From contig NZ_NESL01000001.1 of assembly GCF_003063435.1 (NCBI RefSeq), forward strand, positions 1 to 64,000: a stretch of 64,000 nt of DNA. The letters run 5' to 3'. Below the pieces are notes generated by a model. It made no database searches, was not told the DNA's origin, and saw only the letters and a list, made by a program, of their open reading frames with translations. This document shows, in pieces, positions 15,844 to 23,311 of this stretch. Both the position numbers and the translations under genes were made by a program. The stretch comes from Limnohabitans sp. 2KL-1. GTDB taxonomy: Bacteria > Pseudomonadota > Gammaproteobacteria > Burkholderiales > Burkholderiaceae_C. Positions within the stretch are counted from its first letter, which is position 1; every line of letters begins with the position of its first letter.

Positions 15844-17178
15844 TTAAAGCCCATTCACCAAGCCTTCGTTGACCTTGGCCACCGCACGGAACTCCTCGCT
15901 GATCCGCACATCCGATGCCGCGCTTTGCCAGAACTGAAAGGCCAGCGCCTTCGCTTGCGGCCAGACGCTGAGGGTGTGGGCATTGGGACGCGGCAGCTGG
16001 CTGGCCCAGTTGCGTTCAACGACCTCACCCGCCACAGGGGCGTAGTACATCGGCAACATGTCGTAGGCCGGGGCCAGTTGCCAGCGGTGCTGGTGCAGCA
16101 GCAGCAGCGACACATTGCCGTGGTGGCGGTCGGTGTTGGCGATCAGTGCACCAAAGGCGTCGAGCAGGCACAGGGTCTGGATGTCGGCGGCGCTCAGGCT
16201 TTCGGCACCGGCGCGGCTGGTCTGCATGGCGGTGGCGGCCCATTGCGAGCCGATGCCGATGTAGTGGGCGTCGTACATCTCCAAAGACACCATACCCACG
16301 CGGCCCTGCGCCGTGCGGTCAAAGCGGCGGCTTTGCAAAAACACCCGGCCTGCGGCCTGCACGATGTCGGTCTGCGCGGCGGCAATGCCTGCGGTTTGCA
16401 GCGTTTGCAAGGCCAATGCCTCGCACACCAACAAGTCGCGCCAGCGCTGGTCGGCCGGGGCGTCGCCTGCGGGTGAGAACTTGACCAGCACGGGTACACC
16501 GTCCGTCACCGCGCCAAACTTGGGTTGCTCGCCGCCCGCACTGGAGCCTGGGGCCGCGCTGCCCAAGGCTTGCAGGGCCAGACGGGGGTAGTCTTGCGCC
16601 GGATCGGTCACCTCCGGGGCGGCGCTGCGGCTGGCAGGCAGGGCCAAGTAGCGGTCCAGCGAAGCACCACCCACCAGCAGGTTGCCGGGCAGGTCTTCGC
16701 CTGCGCGCACCAGCGCCTGCAGGATGTGGTCGTCGCTCCAGTGCGCCAGATGGGGCGGCAAGGCCAGCTCGGCATGCGTCTGTGCAAAGGCGCGGCCCAA
16801 AAAGCCCTGGGGCCGGGTGTCCATCAAGAACCAGGGCAGGCTGGGGTGAAAGGCGCTTTGACCATGGGCCTTGTCGGTTTCTTCCATCCAAAAGCCGCCA
16901 CCGACCAGCGGATAAAGCGTGCCAAAGGCTTGCAGCTCGCCCCCGGGCTGCACCTGATGAATGAGCACGTGTCGCCCCACACCCGGCACATCACGCGGCA
17001 ACAGGTAGCGCTGCGCCCGGGCCGCCCCGACCTTGACCACTTGGCCCGTTGCCAACAGTGGGGCCAGCAGGCGTGACATCGTGGGCTGGCTCACGCCCAG
17101 CTGCACTTGCAGCTCGGGGCTGCTGGCGTGGCCGTTGTGGCGTCGCAAGGCAGCGGTCAGGGTTTCGGTCGTGGTCAT
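15844..17178 (-). CDS. yjjJ: HipA-like kinase with N-terminal winged-helix domain (YjjJ/HipH type)
   Basis: 444 residues. Residues 1-60 form a winged helix-turn-helix (ELQVQLGVSQPTMSRLLAPL), replacing a separate HipB. The kinase part has GGEQPKFGAV, VLVKFSP, the catalytic FGALIANTDRHHGNVSLLL and LAPAYDMLPM. This is the layout of E. coli YjjJ (HipH), a stand-alone HipA-family toxin reported to act through DNA damage or growth arrest. No antitoxin gene adjoins it. Inverted and direct repeats overlap its start codon, consistent with self-repression by its own DNA-binding domain. Confidence 0.85.
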   Translation of the reverse strand: MTTTETLTAALRRHNGHASSPELQVQLGVSQPTMSRLLAPLLATGQVVKVGAARAQRYLLPRDVPGVGRHVLIHQVQPGGELQAFGTLYPLVGGGFWMEETDKAHGQSAFHPSLPWFLMDTRPQGFLGRAFAQTHAELALPPHLAHWSDDHILQALVRAGEDLPGNLLVGGASLDRYLALPASRSAAPEVTDPAQDYPRLALQALGSAAPGSSAGGEQPKFGAVTDGVPVLVKFSPAGDAPADQRWRDLLVCEALALQTLQTAGIAAAQTDIVQAAGRVFLQSRRFDRTAQGRVGMVSLEMYDAHYIGIGSQWAATAMQTSRAGAESLSAADIQTLCLLDAFGALIANTDRHHGNVSLLLLHQHRWQLAPAYDMLPMYYAPVAGEVVERNWASQLPRPNAHTLSVWPQAKALAFQFWQSAASDVRISEEFRAVAKVNEGLVNGL

Positions 17179-17286
17179 TGAATGGATATCTGAATAAATA
17201 TTTCAATGATACATCGCATTCAAGTGCTTGTATTGAAAGGACTATTTCTAAAAATTGGCAGCCATAAAGAAATACATTGAATGGAT
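17176..17286. promoter_or_regulatory. Repeats at the yjjJ promoter
   Basis: CATTGAATGGAT occurs identically at 17176-17187 and 17275-17286. In the first occurrence CATTGAA also pairs with TTCAATG at 17202-17208. The first copy overlaps the yjjJ start codon. Possible operator sites for the winged-helix domain of the kinase. Confidence 0.4.
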
Positions 17287-17411
17287 TTTTTTTGGTGTGA
17301 TGTGGCTTTCTGAGGTCACGGCCTCAAGCCGCCAAACCGTTCAGAAATTCATGCGCCGCCGCGATCTGAATGTCGCCACCTTGCGACTTTTTTAAAGCAC
17401 TTTGTAATTTA

Positions 17412-17451
17412 GTCGCAACTTTTATTCAAAGTACTGAACAAAAGTCGCGAC
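17412..17451. promoter_or_regulatory. Inverted repeat upstream of the small membrane protein gene
   Basis: GTCGCAACTTTT (17412-17423) faces AAAAGTCGCGAC (17440-17451) with one mismatch and a 16-base gap. A related GCGACTTTTTT lies at 17383. The remaining gap 17179-17565 is AT-rich and holds no other feature I can support. A regulator site is likely; the identity is unknown. Confidence 0.4.
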
Positions 17452-17565
17452 ACCCTCACCATAGCCTTGCTTCATTTTTCGGCAACGCAAAGCTTTTGCC
17501 CACGAAAAAGACCACCAAATCATTCACGAACAACTAACATTCACCCCTCATCCCAAGGAGCTTCC

Positions 17566-17877
17566 ATGTCACCCCGCCTTGTTCTGACCTTCAAACTGCT
17601 GACCGTTGCAGTATTTGTCATGGCAGCCATCAGCTTCATGGTCAAACTGTTGTGGCCTTTCGCAGACGCGATGACGCTTGTGATCTACACGCTGGCCGGG
17701 TGGGGGCTGCTGAGCCTGCTGGCTTTGCTGGGCGTGGGCTGCGTCATCGTATCGGCCAGCATATGGCAATGGATCTTGCGGCATCGCGGCACCGACACGC
17801 AGTGGCTCTGGTTTCCCGGTGAGCCACAAGGCCTGGCCCGTCAGCGGCAGAGTCAGCGGCTGCACCAGCCGGACTGA
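17566..17877 (+). CDS. Small membrane protein of unknown function
   Basis: 103 residues, started at ATG 17566 behind AAGGAG (17555-17560). Two hydrophobic helices at about 5-30 (FKLLTVAVFVMAAISFMVKL) and 38-70 (LVIYTLAGWGLLSLLALLGV) precede a hydrophilic tail rich in Gln and Arg. I do not recognise a family. It is probably an inner-membrane protein. It stands alone behind a 12-base inverted repeat and is convergent with the amidohydrolase gene, 15 bases away. Confidence 0.65.
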   Translation: MSPRLVLTFKLLTVAVFVMAAISFMVKLLWPFADAMTLVIYTLAGWGLLSLLALLGVGCVIVSASIWQWILRHRGTDTQWLWFPGEPQGLARQRQSQRLHQPD

Positions 17878-17892
17878 GCGCTGCAAGACCCC

Positions 17893-18714
17893 TCAAAATC
17901 CGAAGTGTTTTTTGGGCGCGTCCCACAGCATGACCTGACGGTCCTCTGCCGAAAACTGCTCTTCAAAGACTTTGAGCATGGGGCCGTAGTCCAACCGGTA
18001 AGGGGCTTTGATGTACGGCCAGTCCGAGGCCCAGACGCATTGGTGCACGCCAAAGTGCTGCACCAGCGCATCGGTGTAAGGCCGCACATCGGAGAACGGG
18101 AACCCGGCCTGTGAGAACTTGGCATAGCCCGAAACCTTGACCACCGCACGGCCTTCGCGGCCCAGTGCCAACAGGGTCTGAAAACCCGCTTGCTGCACAC
18201 CAGCGTCTTGCAGGGGCCGGCCGCAGTGGTCGAACATCATCTTGCCGTTCACGCGTTCGAGCATGGGCAAAAAGTCGAGCAGCAGGTCTTTTTCAACCTG
18301 GAACTGCGCCCACAGGTCCAGCTCTTTGAGACGCCACAACAGCGGCTCGATGTCCGCGTAATGGGCAAAGCCGTGCAGCGAAGGGTTGAAGGCGATACCG
18401 ATCACACCCCGCGCCTTCAGGTCGGCCAACGTGTCCAGCGAACAATCGTTGGGCACCACCGCGATGCCCTTGAAGCGACCTTGCCCCAGTTCGATCGCAT
18501 CAAGCAGGCAGCGGTTGTCGGTGCCATAGCCTGAATTGGGCCCCACCAACAGGGCGTGTTGCACCCCATGGCAGGCCATCACCTCGGAAAAATACCGGGC
18601 GTCGCCCATCTCTTGCCCGGCTGGGCGATAGGCCACATCCGGCGCATACGCAAAGCGCAGCGGGTCCAGCACATGGCAGTGCGAGTCGATCTTGGGGATG
18701 TCAAACAGGTGCAT
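17893..18714 (-). CDS. Amidohydrolase family protein (PF04909-type TIM barrel)
   Basis: 273 residues. The metal-binding HxH motif is in IDSHCHVLDP near the N-terminus, MFDHCGRP lies mid-protein and the C-terminal catalytic Asp is in VWASDWPYI, the pattern of COG3618/PF04909 lactone and dicarboxylate hydrolases (2-pyrone-4,6-dicarboxylate or sugar lactones). The substrate cannot be assigned. It is 28 bases downstream of the YkvA gene on the same strand and may share a transcript with it. Confidence 0.83.
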   Translation of the reverse strand: MHLFDIPKIDSHCHVLDPLRFAYAPDVAYRPAGQEMGDARYFSEVMACHGVQHALLVGPNSGYGTDNRCLLDAIELGQGRFKGIAVVPNDCSLDTLADLKARGVIGIAFNPSLHGFAHYADIEPLLWRLKELDLWAQFQVEKDLLLDFLPMLERVNGKMMFDHCGRPLQDAGVQQAGFQTLLALGREGRAVVKVSGYAKFSQAGFPFSDVRPYTDALVQHFGVHQCVWASDWPYIKAPYRLDYGPMLKVFEEQFSAEDRQVMLWDAPKKHFGF

Positions 18715-18742
18715 GGGTTCAGCGCCTTACGTGTCGGCCCCT

Positions 18743-19087
18743 TTAGCCAAACCAGGTCTGCAATTTCGCCCGGGCCTGCTGCTTCACGTCGTCGGTCACG
18801 TACATGGCCACCGTCAGCACCGCCGAGACCAGCACGCCCAGATCGTCGGAATAGCCCAGCACCGGGGTGATGTCGGGCACGGCGTCGATGGGCGAGATGA
18901 AATAGGTCAGCGCCCCGTAGATCACGGTTTTGGCCCACAGCGGGGTGTCGGGCCGCTGGGCGGCGTAGTACAGGCAAAGGGCTTTTTCCACCACGTCTTT
19001 GCCCGCGCTCAGGGCAAAATTCTTGAGCTTGGTCCAGAGGTGTTCTTCTTGGAACTCCGGTTTTTCAAGCAGCGGGTCTGTGTGCAT
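18743..19087 (-). CDS. YkvA family membrane protein (DUF1232)
   Basis: 114 residues from ATG 19087; a longer frame to 19150 begins in sequence without a ribosome site. The DUF1232 core is visible: LWAKTVIYGALTYFISPIDA followed by VPDITPVLGYSDDLGVL, a short membrane-embedded hairpin with the conserved SPIDxxPD motif. The function of the family is not established. It precedes the amidohydrolase gene in the same direction. Confidence 0.8.
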   Translation of the reverse strand: MHTDPLLEKPEFQEEHLWTKLKNFALSAGKDVVEKALCLYYAAQRPDTPLWAKTVIYGALTYFISPIDAVPDITPVLGYSDDLGVLVSAVLTVAMYVTDDVKQQARAKLQTWFG

Positions 19088-19184
19088 GGGATAGAGGATA
19101 AGGGGACAGCGACCCCCTATTTTGCGACGAACGGCAGGCGCTGCGCGCAAGCCGCCAGCTTGAGCCCTTCACATTCAGATCCGG

Positions 19185-22100
19185 TCAGGACACATGCAGT
19201 TGCGCATCGGCCAAGAGTTGGTCCAGCAAGTTGCCCATGCTGTAGGTGGTGGCCGCATTGTTGACCACCAGGGTGTTGCTGCTATTGACGGTGATGTTGT
19301 CAAACAGCACCGATTCAGTGGGCGCAAAAGTGCTGCCGCCATCGTGGTCAATATGGAGCACCAGCTTGCCCGCGTCGTCTTTGTTCAGCTGTAAAAACTG
19401 GCCACGGTTGGCGCTCGTATAGCCCACTAACAAATGTCCCAACTCCAGGACGTCGGCCTCACTGGCACCTTGCAGGCCGCCGGTGCCGCTCTTGAGGCCG
19501 AAGTCCTTGATCGTGGTTTGCGGCACCGGAGTGCCTGTTGCGGTGGTTTGGGGCCACGCGTAAACGTCGACGCCGCCAGCACCGGTCAGCACATCCGCGC
19601 CTGCTGACAACACAAAATAATCCGATGCTGCCGTGCCGTTCAAGGTATCGACGCTGGCCGTGCCCCAGCGGACCGTGGCCACAGGCGTTGCGCTGAAACT
19701 GCCCACAGCCAATCCCGAACTGTCCTGCAAGGCGTTGCCGGCAGGAGCGGTGTAGCTGACGGTCACGGGCACAGCGCTGGTGCTGCTGGTCAAAGGCGTG
19801 AGCAGGTCCAGCGTGACATCGTTGCCACTGACACGCACGGCACTCACGCTGTTGGCCGTGCCATTGGACGTCACGGAAAATGCCGCCGCCGCAGGGCTGC
19901 CGGTCAGGCTGCTGTCGAAATGGAGCACCAATTGGTTGAGCTGACCGGTGGCGTTCATGGCCAGCGATTTGGTCAGCAACGCGGCCGTTACTTTGTTGGC
20001 CACCGCCAGGGGTTGTGGCGTGCCCAGAGTGAGCACATCGTTGCCGGCAAGGTCTTGCAAAGCCGCATTGCTGCTGGCAATGTTGTCGGCATCGGCCGTG
20101 TAGCTCATGCTCACGGTTTCGCCTTTGAGCAAAGGCGTGCTCAAACTCAGGTTGACTGCACTGCCACTCACGCTGACGCCACTGACCGTGTGCAGCCCCG
20201 ACTGGCTGCCCAACACCTGGAACGTGGTGGCGGCGGGCATGTGGGTGCTGAGCAAGGCCTCATTGAAATTCATCACCAGCACGTTGCCCGCCGCACCGGT
20301 GTTCGCACTGAGCAGTGTGGCACGGGTGGTGTCCACCTTTTGAGCCGTGACACTGGCCATGTCGTTGCCCGCCAGATCCTGCACGGCGGCGTTGGTCGCG
20401 TTGCGGTCGGCCGCTGGTGCGGCATAACTCCAGCTGGCGTCTTCGCCCGAGACCACCGCGTTGGTCAGACTCAGTTCGATGGTTTTGCCAACCACCTTCA
20501 GCGCCGTGACCGCATTGGCTTTGCCTGCTGAAGTCACTGAAAAAGCAGTGGCCGGCGCGGTGGCTGCTGTCGTGAGGTCTTCAGAGTACGTCAGCACCAG
20601 GGTTTTGCTGTCCTTGAAACTGCCAGCGGCCACCGTGGGGAGGGCGGTGTCCACCGCGTTGCTCACTCCCCGTGTGGCAAAACTGCCGGCGTCATTGCCC
20701 GCAACATCCTGCAACACCGCCGTGCCTGTGGCGGGTGCTGCATAGCCGACCTGAATACCGGCAGTGGAAGACGTGACCGGCTCGGCCAGCACCAACACCA
20801 CACTGCTGCCCGACACACGCACAGCGGAAACCGCCAGGCTCCGAATGCGGCCACCTTCTGCCGTCTGCACGGTGTAGGCCGATGCCAGGGAAGTGCTCAC
20901 GGCATCCATGGCTTCGGACCAAGTCAAGCTGATCTCGTTGCCCAGGGCATTGATGGTGGCCGAACTCAAGGTGGGGGCGGTGTTGTCAAACACATGGTTG
21001 CTGATGACCAGTGGCGTCACGATGGCCGCCATATCGTTGCCAACCGCGTCCTGCAAGGCGACATTCGTCTGACTCACATCAGGCACCGGCGCGGTGTAGG
21101 CCACGGTGAACAAGTTGGCGTTGCTGCTGGCGTTGGTGAGTTTGTTTTGCAACGTCAACCGCACCTGCGTGCCCACCACGCTGACCGCCGTGACCGGGTT
21201 GAGGACGCCATCGTGGGTCACGGTAAACGCCGTGGCGGGCGGCAAGCCGCTGTCGCGCAAAGTCTCAGAGGCATTGAGCACAAGCACCGTGGCATCGGCC
21301 GTGGTGTAAGCCTGACCCGACAACACAGTGGGTGCCGTGGTGTCATTGACGGTCACGCTCTGGGCACTGAAGCTCGCCGCGTGGTTGCCTGCGGCGTCGC
21401 GTATGGCCAAGGTCAAATCCAGCGTGCCGGCTGCGGGTGCGGCCGCTGCGGTGTAGCTGACCTGCGCAGTCTTGAGGCCCGTGATGGGGCTGGCCAGGTT
21501 CAACACCACGCTTTTGCCGTCCGTGCCACGGACCACGTTGCTGACGGCAACAGCCACGCCATCAGACGTGACAGAAAACGCACCAGCAGCTGGCATGGTG
21601 GCGGAAGCGCCAAGCAGCTCGTCATAAGTCAAGACAATGGTTTTGCCATCTGCACTGGTGGCCGCTGTTTGCAAAACAGGTGCACGGGTGTCGCTGCTGG
21701 CGCTGCCCGTTCCGCTGACGTTGCCGCCTCCTGCCAGACCGTACAACATCATCCCGCCCGAACTCAAGGCCGCACCCAAAGGCATGCCGCCCACCATGTC
21801 GTTCATGAAGTCGGGCATCCGTGATCCCGCAGCGCTGGGCTCGGATGTCGGACCGACTGCAGCAGAGCCGCCTCCGGAAGCTTGCCCCCTCAACTCAGGT
21901 GCTGTTTGGCTTTCGCGGGTTTGCACTGGGCCTTGACCTGCAGTGGCCGGGCTCTGGGCGAGTTGGACATCGGCCGACTCCGGGGCCTGACTGACCAACT
22001 CGTCTTCACCGGTGAACCAGCGTCTGAGCCGGGACTTGAAACTGGCCTTGGCCGATGGCTCGGCCAGCGGCGCAGGTGCCGCCACCGCACCGGGCAGCGC

Positions 22101-22223
22101 GGCCCGGGTTTTCAGGGCACCACCCACTTTAGGCAACTGCGCAGGCTGCACGGCGAATGCGGCATCTGTGCGGGGCACAGCAACAAATGGGCTGGCCGGG
22201 GCGGAAGGAGACACGGTCGTCAT
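19185..22223 (-). CDS. Large repetitive secreted protein with six SwmB-type repeats and a type I secretion C-terminus
   Basis: 1012 residues. Residues 1-175 are low-complexity, without a Sec signal. Six repeats of about 105-120 residues follow, each beginning DTxAPT-like and ending near LQDLAGNDM, the Ig-like SwmB fold. The last 150 residues carry a degenerate RTX segment (AGADVLTGAGGVDVYAW), KDFG, and LVLHIDHDGGSTFAPTESVL, matching the VC_A0849-type T1SS target domain, with a terminal hydrophobic/Ser end. It should be exported by an ABC exporter to the surface as an adhesin or motility-associated protein. No T1SS genes are in the window. It is nine bases downstream of the cyclophilin lipoprotein gene stop region's partner, so co-transcription is likely. 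Confidence 0.8.
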   Translation of the reverse strand: MTTVSPSAPASPFVAVPRTDAAFAVQPAQLPKVGGALKTRAALPGAVAAPAPLAEPSAKASFKSRLRRWFTGEDELVSQAPESADVQLAQSPATAGQGPVQTRESQTAPELRGQASGGGSAAVGPTSEPSAAGSRMPDFMNDMVGGMPLGAALSSGGMMLYGLAGGGNVSGTGSASSDTRAPVLQTAATSADGKTIVLTYDELLGASATMPAAGAFSVTSDGVAVAVSNVVRGTDGKSVVLNLASPITGLKTAQVSYTAAAAPAAGTLDLTLAIRDAAGNHAASFSAQSVTVNDTTAPTVLSGQAYTTADATVLVLNASETLRDSGLPPATAFTVTHDGVLNPVTAVSVVGTQVRLTLQNKLTNASSNANLFTVAYTAPVPDVSQTNVALQDAVGNDMAAIVTPLVISNHVFDNTAPTLSSATINALGNEISLTWSEAMDAVSTSLASAYTVQTAEGGRIRSLAVSAVRVSGSSVVLVLAEPVTSSTAGIQVGYAAPATGTAVLQDVAGNDAGSFATRGVSNAVDTALPTVAAGSFKDSKTLVLTYSEDLTTAATAPATAFSVTSAGKANAVTALKVVGKTIELSLTNAVVSGEDASWSYAAPAADRNATNAAVQDLAGNDMASVTAQKVDTTRATLLSANTGAAGNVLVMNFNEALLSTHMPAATTFQVLGSQSGLHTVSGVSVSGSAVNLSLSTPLLKGETVSMSYTADADNIASSNAALQDLAGNDVLTLGTPQPLAVANKVTAALLTKSLAMNATGQLNQLVLHFDSSLTGSPAAAAFSVTSNGTANSVSAVRVSGNDVTLDLLTPLTSSTSAVPVTVSYTAPAGNALQDSSGLAVGSFSATPVATVRWGTASVDTLNGTAASDYFVLSAGADVLTGAGGVDVYAWPQTTATGTPVPQTTIKDFGLKSGTGGLQGASEADVLELGHLLVGYTSANRGQFLQLNKDDAGKLVLHIDHDGGSTFAPTESVLFDNITVNSSNTLVVNNAATTYSMGNLLDQLLADAQLHVS

Positions 22224-22232
22224 AAAGGGGGG

Positions 22233-23171
22233 TTATTGGATTTGGTAAGCCCATTGCAGGGCCAAAGGTGTGACAGGCTGGCTGTTTTCACCCGCAAGAA
22301 TGGTGCTGCTTTTGACGACCACTTTGGCCATCGTGGCAAGGGTTGTGGTTTGACCAAAAATCACCCGGCCAAACACGGCATAGCCACCGTTCGTGGTGTT
22401 CAGGCTGGTGTTGTTGACCAAGTTGATGAAAAACTCGGTCGATGCCGAATCGAGCGCAGTGCTGCGCGCCATGGCCACGGTGTATTGCGTGTTCGACAAA
22501 CCGGTCGTGGCCACAGGTTCCAGCGCGATGCTCGCGTAAGTGGGCGACTTTTTGACGTAGTTCGTGCCATTGAACACAAAACCGCCGCCCTGCACCACAA
22601 AGTTGGATGACACACGGTGCACATGGGTGCCGTTGTAAAAACCTTCGTTGACGTAACGCAGGAAATTCTTCACGGTGCCTGGTGCTTGGGTGTTTTCCAG
22701 CGCCATGACCAATTCACCGCTGTCGGTGATCAAGCAAGCGGTGGGCAAGCTGCTGGCGGTGGATGCGGCGTAGGCTTCGGCACTGCAGGTCTTGCCTGGC
22801 AAGCTCAACGCTTTGTGCAGCGACACCACGCCAGCACTGGTTTTGGCCCAAAGCCGCACGGATGTGGCTTGGGTGGCGCTGCCCGTGGTGGCCACTTCTT
22901 GCGTGGTCTGACTGACAAAGCAGCTATCCCCTGCGGTGGGCGTATTGGCATCGGTGCGGACACAGTAGCTGGTGGTATCGGTGCCGGGGTTGATGACCAG
23001 TCGGGCTTTGTTGCCTGTCAACAACTGCGCGTCCAGACCCGCCAGCTTGACCACGGGCGCTGGGGGGGTGACCTGGGGCGTGTCAGCCGAGCCCCCACCG
23101 CAGCCGGACATCAAACCCAATCCAAGGCCGCAAACGCCAAGGGCCATGCTTTTTTTCAGATGCTTCATCAT
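22233..23171 (-). CDS. Cyclophilin-type peptidyl-prolyl isomerase lipoprotein
   Basis: 312 residues from the ATG at 23171 (another follows at 23168). A lipoprotein signal ends in LGLMSGC. A Cys-containing linker covers about 30-155. The cyclophilin domain covers about 155-310 with TVKNFLRYVNEGFYNGTHVH, FVVQGGGF and STEFFINLVNN. The canonical active-site Arg is at HRVSSNFVVQGG. It is a cell-envelope foldase. Its stop lies nine bases before the start of the large repeat protein, so the pair forms an operon and the isomerase may help fold that protein or another envelope client. Confidence 0.83.
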   Translation of the reverse strand: MMKHLKKSMALGVCGLGLGLMSGCGGGSADTPQVTPPAPVVKLAGLDAQLLTGNKARLVINPGTDTTSYCVRTDANTPTAGDSCFVSQTTQEVATTGSATQATSVRLWAKTSAGVVSLHKALSLPGKTCSAEAYAASTASSLPTACLITDSGELVMALENTQAPGTVKNFLRYVNEGFYNGTHVHRVSSNFVVQGGGFVFNGTNYVKKSPTYASIALEPVATTGLSNTQYTVAMARSTALDSASTEFFINLVNNTSLNTTNGGYAVFGRVIFGQTTTLATMAKVVVKSSTILAGENSQPVTPLALQWAYQIQ

Positions 23172-23311
23172 GAGGACTACCACCCACTGGTCAAAATGGG
23201 TCATTATAAAAACATAGTCCTCAAAAATAATTAATTTTGATATTTTTAGATGCTACAACCCCAAATAATTCCACCAGATTCATTAAAAACATTCAAATTT
23301 GTTTTGTATTT

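Noticed and set aside
19185-22223. Repeats in the large surface protein gene as a CRISPR or tandem DNA repeat
   Set aside because: The repetition is at protein-domain level (six Ig-like repeats) with little nucleotide identity.
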